64,000 nucleotides of DNA from Clostridia bacterium (GCA_017961575.1 JAGCXA010000053.1:1-64000), one strand, 5' to 3'. Positions 49,977 through 59,124 are shown, numbered from the stretch's first letter. Made by a program: numbers and translations. The notes: generated from the letters alone by a model not told the origin.

Positions 49977-51737
49977 ATGAAAAAGTGTTTTCGGAACGGA
50001 AAGATCTTCTTTGTCGCGGGAAAAAACAAAGAGGACGTGATCTACGACGTTTCGTCAAACGACCTGCACGTCACCTTCGACGGCAAAGGCGGGATCACGA
50101 ACTATACGGTCGACAACCAGAGCGGAAACTGCGCCAAAAAGATTATCTTGAACGTATTTGCCGACGGAAAAAAACTCGACGCCTTCTGCGACAAGCGGGT
50201 CGAACTTGCCGGACGAATGCAGAAGATCCTTCTGAAAGACGGCGCGGTCGGGATCAAGATCTGTCAGTTCGTCGCGCCGAACGAAAATGCGGTTTTCTAC
50301 GAGATCACGGCAAACAAACCGGGCGACTACGAGTTCGTTCTGGATCTCACCCGTACCGAGAACGGGTTTCACTACGACACCGATGCAACGAACTGGTTTA
50401 TTCACGAAAACAACTCGATTTACCTGCGCACGAAAAGAAGCGCGCGTCTCGTTCTCGTCTACGGCAGCTCGACCAGCTGCGTGAAACTGCTGCCCCGCTT
50501 TTCCGCGTTCAAAAAGCAGGTCGTCGACGAGTTCCGAAGCGTGAAGATCCCCCCGTCCGCCAAAACCGAGAAAGAGCGGGCGCTCTACGTTTCAAGCGTC
50601 TTCTGCGCACTCGAAAACTACAAGGAGATCGGACTTTTCAAGGGCTTTTCCGCCGGCGCACACGTAGGCGCCCCCGTCCGGACGTATTTCCGGGACTCCT
50701 ATTGGACGACGCTCTGTATGTATAAGAGCCGCCCCGACCTCATCCGCAATCAGATCCTCACGCTGTCTCGCGGCGTCAAGGAGACCGGCGATTGCCCCGC
50801 CTGCGTTACCTTCGAGTTCGACTCGCCAATGCGCTGTTTTTACGACAGTCCGTGTTTCTTTGTGATGATGGTCTACGATTATATCAATCACGCCGGCGAC
50901 CTTTCGATCCTCGACGAATCCGTGAACGGGAAAACGGTCTACGACTACTGCTGTCTGACGCTCGACAAACTGTCGGAATACGAGGACAAGACGGGGCTTG
51001 TCGTCAAAGTCGGAAAGTACAACAAGCGCGACTGGGCGGACGAGATCAACCGCACCGGCTGCGTCACCTACGTCGAACTGCTTTACGCCCGCGCGCTCTT
51101 CTGCCTTTCGCGGATCGCCGGAACGAGGGACAAAGCCCGCGCCCGTCGGTATCACGAAATGTACCTGCGGACGAAAAACGCGATCAACGCGCTGCTTTGG
51201 GACGATGAAAAAGGGTACTATATCAACTATCGGGACGGCGGCTTTGTCGAAGACAATCTGTCGGTCGATACGATCCTCGCGGTTCTGTTCGGAATCTCGG
51301 ACAAAAAGCAGACCGAACGCCTGCTCGACAACGTCGCGAATCTGCTCGAAACGCGGAACAACCAAAGCCAGAAGGGTGGAGATTACGGCGTGATGAGCGT
51401 CTATCCCTTCTACCGGGGAGCAGACAAGTGTTTCCATCGCTCCGCGGAGGATTACGCGTGTCAGAACGGCGCGGCGTGGCCGTACTGGTCCGCGCTCGTC
51501 GCCTACGCGCAGATGATGAACGGCAGGGATTACACCTACGCGCTGACCTCTTCGTTCGGTTGGAACGTCAAACACGGAAACTATACGCCGGTCGAATACT
51601 ATTCTCCGCTCGGCGTCGGCTCTTCGTGCCTGCACGCGAGAAGCAGCGACGCCGCCTGGGTCTACGACTGGCAGGACCGCGATTTCTTCCGCGAAAACGA
51701 AACCGTTTGGGAGAAGGCTCCGGTCGCCCGGCGCTGA
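49977..51737 (+). CDS. (Alpha/alpha)6-barrel glycosidase-like protein
   Basis: This 586-residue protein has an N-terminal beta-sandwich (about 1-170) and a six-hairpin alpha toroid (about 190-570) with RTYFRDSYWTT, KRDWADEINR and a late SAEDYACQNGAAWPYWSALVAYA, similar to GH63/GH78/debranching-type glycosidases. Catalytic residues cannot be assigned from sequence alone, though the Asp/Glu pair in DWADE is a candidate. No signal peptide is visible, so it is probably cytoplasmic, working on oligosaccharides released by the lyase. GGAAG precedes the ATG, and a terminator follows. Confidence 0.7.
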   Translation: MKKCFRNGKIFFVAGKNKEDVIYDVSSNDLHVTFDGKGGITNYTVDNQSGNCAKKIILNVFADGKKLDAFCDKRVELAGRMQKILLKDGAVGIKICQFVAPNENAVFYEITANKPGDYEFVLDLTRTENGFHYDTDATNWFIHENNSIYLRTKRSARLVLVYGSSTSCVKLLPRFSAFKKQVVDEFRSVKIPPSAKTEKERALYVSSVFCALENYKEIGLFKGFSAGAHVGAPVRTYFRDSYWTTLCMYKSRPDLIRNQILTLSRGVKETGDCPACVTFEFDSPMRCFYDSPCFFVMMVYDYINHAGDLSILDESVNGKTVYDYCCLTLDKLSEYEDKTGLVVKVGKYNKRDWADEINRTGCVTYVELLYARALFCLSRIAGTRDKARARRYHEMYLRTKNAINALLWDDEKGYYINYRDGGFVEDNLSVDTILAVLFGISDKKQTERLLDNVANLLETRNNQSQKGGDYGVMSVYPFYRGADKCFHRSAEDYACQNGAAWPYWSALVAYAQMMNGRDYTYALTSSFGWNVKHGNYTPVEYYSPLGVGSSCLHARSSDAAWVYDWQDRDFFRENETVWEKAPVARR

Positions 51738-51791
51738 CCGCGCCCTTCCCCGAACGCCCCCCCGACGCGGGGACTGACCGCAAACAACAAG

Positions 51792-51823
51792 AAGCCCGGC
51801 GCTCCGTACGGAGCGCCGGGCTT
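51792..51823. terminator. Bidirectional terminator after the surface locus
   Basis: AAGCCCGGCGCTCC, GTAC and GGAGCGCCGGGCTT form a long perfect stem between convergent genes. Confidence 0.85.
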
Positions 51824-51846
51824 AATTCGTTTGGTTTTTCGGGCGG

Positions 51847-52926
51847 TCAGAGCGCCGCGATCTTCTCCCCGAAGAAGCAGGTCAGGACGAGATACCCGAC
51901 GTACAGACCGAGGAGCGCGAAGCCCTGCCATTTCATAAAGCGTTTTTTGATCAGCGCGGGAACCAGCGCGACGATCGCGGCGATCAGCGCGGCGGGAAGG
52001 TCGATCCGCCCGACCTGCGCCGTAACGGGGAGCGCCTTGCCGGAAATCAGCCCGCAGATCGGCATGATCAGGGTCATATCCATAATGTTCGCGCCGATGA
52101 TGTTGCCCGCCGAGAGCGACATCTCGCGCTTCACGACGGCGGTAACCGTCGTGACGAGTTCGGGGAGCGAGGTGCCGACGGCGAGGATCGTCACGGCGAT
52201 GATCCGTTCGGGCACGCCGACCGACTCCGCCACGTATTCCGCGCTACTGACCAGGACGTTCGCGCCGACGGCGATCGCCGCCGCGCCGACGAGGAACAGG
52301 ATCGCGTTCTTCGCCCAGAGCCGTCCGTTCGCCGCGGGCCGCGCGGCGACGCCGCCCTGCGCACCGTCCGCGGGAAGCGCGTCGGCGTCAAGTCCCCCCG
52401 CCTCGCTCTCGCCGGCGCGGACGCGCCTGACCGCTTCGACGACGTTTTCGGTCATCGCGGCGGCGAAGATCGCGAGCAGAAGCAGGTTCGGAACCAGCCC
52501 GATCTTCCCGGTGATCCCGAACGCGGCGATCACGCCCGCCGAGCCGATGAACAGGCAGGATTTGAGCAGATAGTCCTTCCGCTTGATCGCGCCCGCCATG
52601 AAGATCAGGGCGATCGCGAGGATCATTCCGGTGTTTGCGGTCACGCTTCCGACGGCGTTGCCGATCGACATATCAATGTAGGCGGCGTCGCCCGTCACCC
52701 GCGCGTTGACGGCGGAAAACGCCGACACCAGCATTTCGGGGAGCGTGGTCGCCAGACTGACGATCGTCGCGCCGACGATCAGTTTCGGGACGCCCGACAC
52801 CTCCGCCATCCAGGAGGCGGCGGAAACGAACCAGTCCCCGCCCTTGACGATGACCGCGATCGACACGGCGAGGCAGATCAGCGCGACGGGCAGATTAACG
52901 ATAGGAATTAACGACGGTATTTGAAT
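51847..52926 (-). CDS. CaCA-family Na+/Ca2+ exchanger-like antiporter
   Basis: This protein has about ten membrane helices and the two alpha repeats of CaCA exchangers: SLATTLPEMLVS with GNAVGSVTANTG, and AVGTSLPELVTT with GNIIGANIMDMT. It swaps Ca2+ or a similar cation for Na+ or H+. A charged loop in the middle (about residues 150-180, rich in Gly/Ala/Asp) is the cytoplasmic linker. The first usable standard start would be GTG 52866, but that would truncate helix 1; an ATT codon at 52926 lies just after GGGAAAGGA and restores it. The start is thus uncertain by 20 residues. Confidence 0.85.
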   Translation of the reverse strand: MQIPSLIPIVNLPVALICLAVSIAVIVKGGDWFVSAASWMAEVSGVPKLIVGATIVSLATTLPEMLVSAFSAVNARVTGDAAYIDMSIGNAVGSVTANTGMILAIALIFMAGAIKRKDYLLKSCLFIGSAGVIAAFGITGKIGLVPNLLLLAIFAAAMTENVVEAVRRVRAGESEAGGLDADALPADGAQGGVAARPAANGRLWAKNAILFLVGAAAIAVGANVLVSSAEYVAESVGVPERIIAVTILAVGTSLPELVTTVTAVVKREMSLSAGNIIGANIMDMTLIMPICGLISGKALPVTAQVGRIDLPAALIAAIVALVPALIKKRFMKWQGFALLGLYVGYLVLTCFFGEKIAAL

Positions 52927-53015
52927 CAGTCCTTTCCCTTCGACAAATTACTTCGTCTATTATAGCACGCCGCGCCCGCGCTGTCAACCGTTTTTGCGCG
53001 AGCGTGCCGTCGGAT

Positions 53016-53031
53016 TGTTTCACGTGAAACG
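53016..53031. promoter_or_regulatory. parS site, left
   Basis: TGTTTCACGTGAAACG is a parS palindrome with one mismatch in the last base, in the gap upstream of parA. Confidence 0.92.
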
Positions 53032-53044
53032 TCGCCGTTCGCGG

Positions 53045-53073
53045 TTGACTTTCGGACGCGTCTGTTATATAAT
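53045..53073 (+). promoter_or_regulatory. Promoter of parAB
   Basis: TTGACT and TATAAT are spaced 17 nt apart, immediately downstream of the left parS, so ParB loading may influence this promoter. Confidence 0.75.
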
Positions 53074-53123
53074 AAGAAATGAGAAAAACCGACTTCTTTC
53101 AGCGGAAACGTGGGGAGGTTCCG

Positions 53124-53885
53124 ATGGCAAAAATCATTGCGTTTTCCAACCAGAAGGGCGGCGTGGGAAAAACGACGTCCTGCGTGAACATCGCCGCCGC
53201 CGTCGCGAAGCGCGGCAAAAACGTCCTTTTGATCGATATGGATCCGCAGGGCAACGCGACGACGGGCGTCAACGTCAGCAAGCGGAGCGCGCCGCACAAC
53301 GTCTACGAGGTGATCGTCGGGCAATGCACGGCGAACGAGGCGCTCGTGCGGACCAACTACAAGAACCTCTGGATCATCCCCTCGACGCTCGAACTTGCCG
53401 GCGCGGATCACGACATCTTCGAGATGGAGTCTCGTGAAAAGGTGCTCCGCGAGGTGCTCGCCCCGGTGCTTCCGCTCTTCGATTACGTCTTCATCGACTG
53501 TCCGCCCTCGCTCGGAATGATTACCGTCACGGCGCTGACCGCCGCCGACGGCGTGGTGATCCCGATGCAATGCGAGTTCTACTCGATGGAGGGGCTGTCG
53601 CAGTTGCTCGTGACCATTCGCCGGGTGCGTCAGCACTCGAACGAAAAGCTTGAGATCATCGGGATCCTGCTCACGATGTACAACGGGCGGCTCACCCAGA
53701 CGAAGCAGGTCGTGGACGACCTGAAACGCTATTACGCCGACAAACTCTTCTCGACGCCGATCACGCGGAGCGTCAAGGTATCGGAGGCGCCGAGTTACGG
53801 CACGCCGCTCTGCTATCACGATCCGTACGGGAAGGCGACGCTCGAATACGCCGACGTGGCGAAGGAACTGACGCTCCGCATCTGA
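53124..53885 (+). CDS. parA: Chromosome partitioning ATPase ParA/Soj
   Basis: This protein of about 253 residues is the ParA Walker-type ATPase of chromosome segregation. The deviant Walker A is QKGGVGKTTSCVNIA, followed by LIDMDPQGNATTG and FIDCPPSLGMITV, with the C-terminal YGTPLCYHDPYGKA block. ATG 53124 with GGGAGG upstream is chosen over 53079. It lies before parB in an operon with 17 nt spacing. In Bacillota this pair (soj-spo0J) also links replication to sporulation. Confidence 0.95.
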   Translation: MAKIIAFSNQKGGVGKTTSCVNIAAAVAKRGKNVLLIDMDPQGNATTGVNVSKRSAPHNVYEVIVGQCTANEALVRTNYKNLWIIPSTLELAGADHDIFEMESREKVLREVLAPVLPLFDYVFIDCPPSLGMITVTALTAADGVVIPMQCEFYSMEGLSQLLVTIRRVRQHSNEKLEIIGILLTMYNGRLTQTKQVVDDLKRYYADKLFSTPITRSVKVSEAPSYGTPLCYHDPYGKATLEYADVAKELTLRI

Positions 53886-53902
53886 CGGGGAAAGGAAAAA
53901 TC

Positions 53903-54784
53903 ATGGCACAGAGAAAAAGCGGGATCGGACGGGGTCTTGACGCCCTGTTCCTTGAAACCTTTGAAGAAGAAAAGAAGCCGGGCGGCGTCGAGAAGATCAA
54001 GACGTCGCTGATCGACCCGAAGAGCGGACAGCCGCGCAAGACCTTCGACGCCGACGGGCTCGCGAGGCTCGCCGACTCGATCACGGAGCACGGCGTTCTG
54101 CAACCGATCCTCGTCCGCGCGTCGGGGAACGGCAGATACCAGATCATCGCCGGAGAACGGCGCTGGCGCGCCGCGAAGATGGCGGGGCTCTCCGAGATCC
54201 CTGCCGTTCTGCTCGACCGCGACGACCTCGCCGCCGCCGAGATCGCGTTGGTGGAGAACGTCCAACGCGAGGACCTGAACCCGATCGAGGAAGCCGCCGC
54301 CTTCCGCGCGCTCGCGGAGGAGTTCGGGATGACGCAGGAGGATCTGTCGCGCCGGGTCGGCAAGAGCCGGAGTTATATCGCGAACGCGACCCGCCTGCTC
54401 GAACTGCCCGACGACGTGAAGGCGCTGGTTTCGGCGGGCGAACTCTCGGCGGGACACGCGCGGACGCTGCTCGGACTGCGCGACCGCGCCGAGATCCTGC
54501 CCTTCGCCCGGAAGTGCGTCGCGGACGGACTCTCGGTGCGCGAACTCGAGGCGCTGGTCAAGCGCGCGAACCGCCCGATCCGTGAAACGCCCGAGGAAAC
54601 GCCCGCGTTCAAGGTGGATTACGTCGCCGAGCTCGAACGCAAAATAACCGCCGACCTCGGACGGCGGGTGAAGATCGCCGCGAAGGGAAAGCAGAAGACG
54701 CTGACGCTCTTCTTTGAGGATAACGAGGACCTCGACGCCCTGCTCCGCCGGATCATGGGCGACGAGTTCGTGGGGACGCTGTGA
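53903..54784 (+). CDS. parB: Chromosome partitioning protein ParB/Spo0J
   Basis: This 293-residue CTPase-type partition protein has the N-terminal RKSGIGRGLDALF ParA-interacting tail, the CTP-binding GERRWRAAKMAGL and ALVENVQREDLN, and a central helix-turn-helix (TQEDLSRRVGKSRSYIANATRLLELP) that binds parS. Two perfect or near-perfect parS sites flank the locus. Its stop overlaps the start of the next gene. Confidence 0.95.
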   Translation: MAQRKSGIGRGLDALFLETFEEEKKPGGVEKIKTSLIDPKSGQPRKTFDADGLARLADSITEHGVLQPILVRASGNGRYQIIAGERRWRAAKMAGLSEIPAVLLDRDDLAAAEIALVENVQREDLNPIEEAAAFRALAEEFGMTQEDLSRRVGKSRSYIANATRLLELPDDVKALVSAGELSAGHARTLLGLRDRAEILPFARKCVADGLSVRELEALVKRANRPIRETPEETPAFKVDYVAELERKITADLGRRVKIAAKGKQKTLTLFFEDNEDLDALLRRIMGDEFVGTL

Positions 54785-55419
54785 TGGGACTTCTGTCGAT
54801 CGGTTCGTTCCTCGCCGAACAGTTCTTCGATCAGGAACTCCCGGCGTTCTCGAAGTTGCCGAATACGCTCCGCGCGTGGGAGTTCACGGTCGGGATCGGG
54901 CTGTTTCTGCTTGTTGTGACCCTCGCGGTCGGGTTCCTCGCCTATCGGCGGAGCGCGCCCGAACGCCTCGTGCGGGAACTCTTTGCCCGCAAGGTCTTCT
55001 CGCCCGACGCGGCGCTTTCCTGCGCCGATCTTTCGGTCAAACTCACGCTCGCGCTTCGCTTCTCGCTGCACGATCGGTTTTCGGGCTTGCGCCGCTGCCT
55101 GCTCGTCGCCGGGGAAGCGCCCGTCGACCTTTCCAAGAAGTCGCGCGCCGAGCGCAAAGCCGCCAAGGCGGCGTCCGGCGAACCCCGCGTGAAAAATCCG
55201 TTCGTCGCGCTGAAACGCCGTCTCTTCCCGGATCTCTCCGAGGCGAAGTTCTACCTCGACCCCGACCGCGCCGACGAGGTCGAGCGCCGCTACGCCTCCG
55301 GCGTCGGCGTCACCCCGAAGGTCTTTGTTTGGACCGTCGCCGTCTCGGTCGTGCTGTTCTTCGTCCTCTGCCGCCTCACGCCCTCGATCCTGCAACTGAT
55401 CGACAACCTGCTGAGTTGA
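54784..55419 (+). CDS. Membrane protein downstream of parB, unknown
   Basis: This 211-residue protein has a membrane helix at about 33-55 (FTVGIGLFLLVVTLAVGFLAY) and one near the C-terminus (VFVWTVAVSVVLFFVLCRL) around a basic, helical cytoplasmic region (RAERKAAKAASGEPRVKNPFVALKRRL). Its start overlaps the parB stop, so it is translationally coupled. Membrane proteins follow parB in many Bacillota, but I do not recognise a named family. Confidence 0.75.
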   Translation: MGLLSIGSFLAEQFFDQELPAFSKLPNTLRAWEFTVGIGLFLLVVTLAVGFLAYRRSAPERLVRELFARKVFSPDAALSCADLSVKLTLALRFSLHDRFSGLRRCLLVAGEAPVDLSKKSRAERKAAKAASGEPRVKNPFVALKRRLFPDLSEAKFYLDPDRADEVERRYASGVGVTPKVFVWTVAVSVVLFFVLCRLTPSILQLIDNLLS

Positions 55420-55420
55420 C

Positions 55421-55436
55421 TGTTTCACGTGAAACA
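55421..55436. promoter_or_regulatory. parS site, right
   Basis: TGTTTCACGTGAAACA is a perfect parS, just past the stop of the parB-linked membrane gene. Confidence 0.97.
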
Positions 55437-55484
55437 GGGAAGGGAAGCGGAAGAAAACGAGGGGAGACGAAGGGGAGACGCTTT

Positions 55485-55579
55485 CCCGCTTTCTTGTAAG
55501 AAAGCGGGGCAAAGAACTTCAATAAGGGATTGTTGAAGTTGTGGCTCGGCTCGTGACTCGCCGAGCCACGGTTCTATAG
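55485..55579 (-). repeat. Composite palindromic repeat, right copy (first half)
   Basis: This contains the REP-like stem CCCGCTTTCTTGTAAGAAAGCGGG, GCAAAGAACTTCAATAAGG and the GGCTCGG..CCGAGCC block, that is 159-224 reversed. Together with the 55.6-56.05 kb array it mirrors the left end of the window. Confidence 0.85.
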
Positions 55580-55629
55580 CCACCTCTTTGCTCGTTCTCT
55601 TTTCTTTTGTCCCCTTCGCTTTTGGTCTG

Positions 55630-56056
55630 TAATCTCGTCGCGCGGTCGCGCGACATCTTGAGTTCCGCGCAAGCGGAACATATCGAAATTGCCGCCCCGG
55701 GGGGCGGCAATTATATCGAACGGCGCTCCGCACCGTATGTCGACAGGGCGCACACGCGCCCGCATCCTCTGTCTCTTTCGCGCGGCGTAGGGGTTCAGGG
55801 GTCCCCCGCCGCATATCGCGTTTGAGGGCAAACCGCCCGAAAACATATCGCGCGGAGCATATCGCGTGGAGTGCCGCAGGCACGAAACATATCGCGCGAC
55901 CGCATAGCGGGCGCCTTCCCCCGTTCTCGTCGCGCGGTCGCGCGACATCTTGAGTTCCGCGCAAACGGAACATATCGAAATTGCCGCCCCGGGGGGCGGC
56001 AATTATATCGAACGGCGCTCCGCGCCGTATGTCGACAGGGCGCACTCGCGCCCGCA
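55630..56056. repeat. Array of palindromes with ATATCG spacers
   Basis: A unit of about 125 bp occurs twice (about 55635-55762 and 55928-56058): GTCGCGCGGTCGCGCGAC, TCCGCGCAA/AGCGGA, GCCGCC..GGCGGC and CGGCGCTCCGC(G/A)CCG stems separated by CATATCG-like spacers. The 165 bp between them has shorter versions (AACATATCGCGCG, GAGCATATCGCG). No coding evidence. The array has no repeat-spacer regularity of a CRISPR. Confidence 0.85.
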
Positions 56057-56075
56057 TCCTTCCGGTCTATATCAT

Positions 56076-56103
56076 GAAGCCCGCGCCGTTCGGCGCGGGC
56101 TTC
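56076..56103 (-). terminator. Terminator of rnjA
   Basis: GAAGCCCGCGCCG, TT and CGGCGCGGGCTTC form a perfect stem downstream of the rnjA stop on the minus strand. No T tract is present; the RNA may be further processed. Confidence 0.7.
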
Positions 56104-56196
56104 AATTCATGCAAACGCGGTTTGCAATTCACGACGGCGAGCGTTCGCGGATCACAAATTTTCCGTTCGTTTTCCGGTCCGTGCCGCCTGTGCGCG

Positions 56197-58206
56197 TCAA
56201 AGCGACAAAACGATCGGCAGGATCATCGGGCTCCGCCCGGTCGCTTCATACAGGAATTTGGAAAGTTTTTCCTTCACGGCGGTCTTCATCGCCGCCCAAT
56301 CGCACCCGTTTCCGTCAAGCGAGCGGTTGATCGCGTCGTAGGCGACCTTCTTCGCCTGATCCATCATTTCCTCGCTGTCGCGGACGTAGACGAATCCGCG
56401 CGAGACGATCTCGGGGCCCGAAACGATCTCCCGGATCGCGGGGTCGACCGTCGCGACGACGGCGATCAGACCGTCCTCTGCCAGCAGTTTCCGATCGCGG
56501 AGCACCACCGATCCGACGTCGCCGACGCCCGACCCGTCGACCAACACCTTTCCGGCGGGGACGGGAGAGACGAAGCGCGCGCCCTTCCGGTCGATTTCAA
56601 GCACCTGTCCGAGTTCGGTGGCAACGAAGACGTTCGACGCCGGGATGCCCATAAACTCGGCAAGCCCCTTGTTGGCGTAGAGGTGGCGTTCCTCGCCGTG
56701 CACCGGCATAAAATACTTCGGCTTCACCAGCCCGATCATCAGTTTCAGTTCCTCGCGGCAGGCGTGCCCCGAAACGTGGACGTCGGCGACCGCGTCGTTC
56801 ACGACGTTGATCCCCGCCCGGACGAGGGCGTTGATGATCTTGCCGACCAGTTTCTCGTTCCCGGGGATCGCCGACGCCGACAGGATCACGAGGTCAGAGG
56901 GGGTCAGTTTGATCTGGTTATGTTCCGAAAACGCCATCCGATAGAGCGCCGACATCGGCTCGCCCTGCGAACCCGTCGTGACGATGGTCAGCTGTTCGGG
57001 CTTGTATCGTTTCACGTCGGCGGGGTCGATCAGGACCCCGTCGGGCACCGTCATATAGCCGAGGTCGACGGCGGCGCCGATGACGTTCACCATACTGCGC
57101 CCGGCGACGGCTACCTTCCGCCCGTATTTGGCGGAAGCGTTGATGATCTGCTGAACGCGGTGAACGTTCGAGGAGAAGGTCGCGATGATCAGCCGCTTGT
57201 CGCGGTGCTCCATAAAGAGGCGGTCGAGCGAGAGCCCCACCGTCCGCTCGGACGGCGTGAAGCCGGGACGCTCGGCGTTGGTCGACTCGCAGAGCAGGAG
57301 AAGCACGCCCTCCGCCCCGAGTTGCCCGATCCGGACGAGATCGATCATCTTGCCGTCGATCGGCGAAACGTCGAGCTTGAAGTCGCCGGTGTGAAGCACG
57401 ACCCCCGCCGGGGTGTGCAGGGCGATGCAGCAGGAGTCGGCGATCGAGTGGTTGACGTGGATGAACTCCGCCGTGATCGCGCCGCACTTCACCGTGTCGC
57501 CCGCCTCGACGGCGCGCAGGTCGGGCTGATAGGGAAGACTGAACTCCTCCAGCTTGTTTTTCACGATCCCGACGGTCAGCCGGGTGCCGAAGACCGGAAC
57601 GCGAAGCTGCTGCAAAACGTAGGGGATCGCGCCGATGTGGTCCTCGTGTCCGTGGGTGAGCAGGATCCCGCGCACCCGCGCCTGGTTCTTCACAAGGTAG
57701 GAAACGTCGGGGATCACCAGATCCACGCCCGGCATATCCTCGTCGGGGAAGGCAAGTCCGCAGTCGATGACGACCACGTCGTCGCCGTACTCGACGGCGG
57801 TCATATTCTTCCCGATCTCGCCGAGCCCGCCGAGCGGAATGATCCGGAGCGTTCCGTTCCCTTGTCCCGCCGCCGCTTTCCCGTCCCGGCGATTCTCCCG
57901 ACGGGGGAAGACCGGGGATCCGATCCCGCCTGCGCGCCGTTCGCGGCGCTCGGGCTGCGCCCCGTTCGTGCCGGGTCCGCCGCGGGTCGCCCTGCCGCGG
58001 CGAGGGTTCTTTTCGGGCAAGCCGTTTTCGCTTGCTCCCTTCCGCTTGTTTCTCGCGCCGTCGCGTTCGGGCGCGTGTTTCATTCGCGGACGCGCGGACG
58101 TCTCCGCGCGCTTATCCGCGCGCGAGTCGAACCGCTCCGCTTTCGCTTGTCCGCGCGAGGGCTTGTTCTGCCCCGCGCGGTTCTGTTTCTGTTTCTTTTC
58201 CGTCAT
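56197..58206 (-). CDS. rnjA: Ribonuclease J
   Basis: This 669-residue metallo-beta-lactamase-fold RNase degrades and matures RNA. The beta-CASP core begins near residue 121 (LRIIPLGGLGEIGKNM), with the HxHxDH metal site (LTHGHEDHIGAI), GSGVGDVGSVVLRDR and the later RNA-binding domain. The first ~120 residues are a disordered basic extension rich in Lys/Arg/Glu/Gly, not normal in B. subtilis RNase J1, so length exceeds the usual ~555. An RNA- or ribosome-binding function of the extension is inferred. Confidence 0.93.
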   Translation of the reverse strand: MTEKKQKQNRAGQNKPSRGQAKAERFDSRADKRAETSARPRMKHAPERDGARNKRKGASENGLPEKNPRRGRATRGGPGTNGAQPERRERRAGGIGSPVFPRRENRRDGKAAAGQGNGTLRIIPLGGLGEIGKNMTAVEYGDDVVVIDCGLAFPDEDMPGVDLVIPDVSYLVKNQARVRGILLTHGHEDHIGAIPYVLQQLRVPVFGTRLTVGIVKNKLEEFSLPYQPDLRAVEAGDTVKCGAITAEFIHVNHSIADSCCIALHTPAGVVLHTGDFKLDVSPIDGKMIDLVRIGQLGAEGVLLLLCESTNAERPGFTPSERTVGLSLDRLFMEHRDKRLIIATFSSNVHRVQQIINASAKYGRKVAVAGRSMVNVIGAAVDLGYMTVPDGVLIDPADVKRYKPEQLTIVTTGSQGEPMSALYRMAFSEHNQIKLTPSDLVILSASAIPGNEKLVGKIINALVRAGINVVNDAVADVHVSGHACREELKLMIGLVKPKYFMPVHGEERHLYANKGLAEFMGIPASNVFVATELGQVLEIDRKGARFVSPVPAGKVLVDGSGVGDVGSVVLRDRKLLAEDGLIAVVATVDPAIREIVSGPEIVSRGFVYVRDSEEMMDQAKKVAYDAINRSLDGNGCDWAAMKTAVKEKLSKFLYEATGRSPMILPIVLSL

Positions 58207-58221
58207 AAATTCCTTTCCGTT

Positions 58222-58497
58222 TCAGACGATCAGTCCGATCACAATCAGCGTCGCCGCCGTCAGCGCGGCGCCGCACAGTATGCCGAGGAGAAACGCCGCC
58301 AAGCGGCGGCGGGGTCGTCGCGTCGCCTCTCCCGCCCTGCATCCGAGCAGGATCTGGTTCGCCTCCGCTACCATGTCGCGCGCGTCGCACCGCGACGCCT
58401 CGCCGGCCGACGCCTTCAAAAAGAAGAACGCCTCCTCGAATAACCCGCTCTCGGGATTTTTCAGGTGAAGCACCCGCCTTTGCCGTCCTTTGACCAT
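58222..58497 (-). CDS. Small membrane protein, unknown
   Basis: This 91-residue protein has a C-terminal hydrophobic helix (AAFLLGILCGAALTAATLIVIGLIV) and a charged N-terminal half (RRVLHLKNPESGLFEEAFFFLK). ATG 58497 is favoured, since GGGGG lies 5 nt upstream; ATG 58507 lacks a site. It precedes rnjA by 15 nt and could be an operon member. No family recognised. Confidence 0.55.
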   Translation of the reverse strand: MVKGRQRRVLHLKNPESGLFEEAFFFLKASAGEASRCDARDMVAEANQILLGCRAGEATRRPRRRLAAFLLGILCGAALTAATLIVIGLIV

Positions 58498-58593
58498 ACG
58501 CACCCCCATAACGATATGTAGGGGGGCGGGGGAACAGACCTCGCCGTTCCAGTTTTTCCCGCCGCTCCGCTTTTTATGCGGAGGGGGCTTCGG

Positions 58594-59097
58594 TTACTTC
58601 CTTTTTCTCAGGAACGCGCCGACAAGATCCAGGATTGACCCGCTTTTCCGCGCGTGCGACGGCTCGACCTTCGCCCGGAGCGGTTCGTGCCGCGGGGTCG
58701 TCGGTTCCGGCGCCTTGGGGGCGGGTTTTTCGACCTTTTGCAAGGGGGTTTTCGCGATTTCGACCGCCGAAGGTGCTTCATACGGGGCGGGCTCGTCCGC
58801 TTCTTCGCGTTCCGCGATGGCGGCGACTCCCTCCGTTTCCGCCGCGCGCGGGGCTTGTTTCCGGGGCTTCGCGAGGGCGGATCCGGCGTCAGGCAGGGAA
58901 ACCGCGTCGTCGAGCAGATCGTCGATCGATATGCCGAACAGCCGCCGGAGCGCGAGCAGCGTCTCCGCCTCGGGATAGGACTGCCCCTTTTCCCACATAT
59001 AGACCGCCTGCCGGGTCACGCCGACCGCCCGGGCGAGCGCCGATTGGGTCAGGTGATCCCGCGCGCGAAGCGCGATCAGTTTTTCACGGAAGGTCAT
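58594..59097 (-). CDS. XRE-family regulator with disordered tail
   Basis: This 167-residue protein starts MTFREKLIALRARDHLTQSALARAVGVTRQAVYMWEKGQSYPEAETL, a canonical helix-turn-helix (about 5-60), then turns to a long proline- and charge-rich linker (about 75-150) and ends in a short helix with GSILDLVGAFLRKRK. It has no membrane helix. It lies between the lipoprotein and rnjA groups, all on the minus strand. Targets are unknown; AAAGGAGG lies before the ATG. Confidence 0.85.
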   Translation of the reverse strand: MTFREKLIALRARDHLTQSALARAVGVTRQAVYMWEKGQSYPEAETLLALRRLFGISIDDLLDDAVSLPDAGSALAKPRKQAPRAAETEGVAAIAEREEADEPAPYEAPSAVEIAKTPLQKVEKPAPKAPEPTTPRHEPLRAKVEPSHARKSGSILDLVGAFLRKRK

Positions 59098-59124
59098 AGC
59101 GTCCTCCTTTCGCGGTCCCGCCGC

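Noticed and set aside
55630-56056. CRISPR array
   Set aside because: The repeats are stems of variable size with short AT-rich spacers, not equal repeats with unique spacers, and no cas genes are near.
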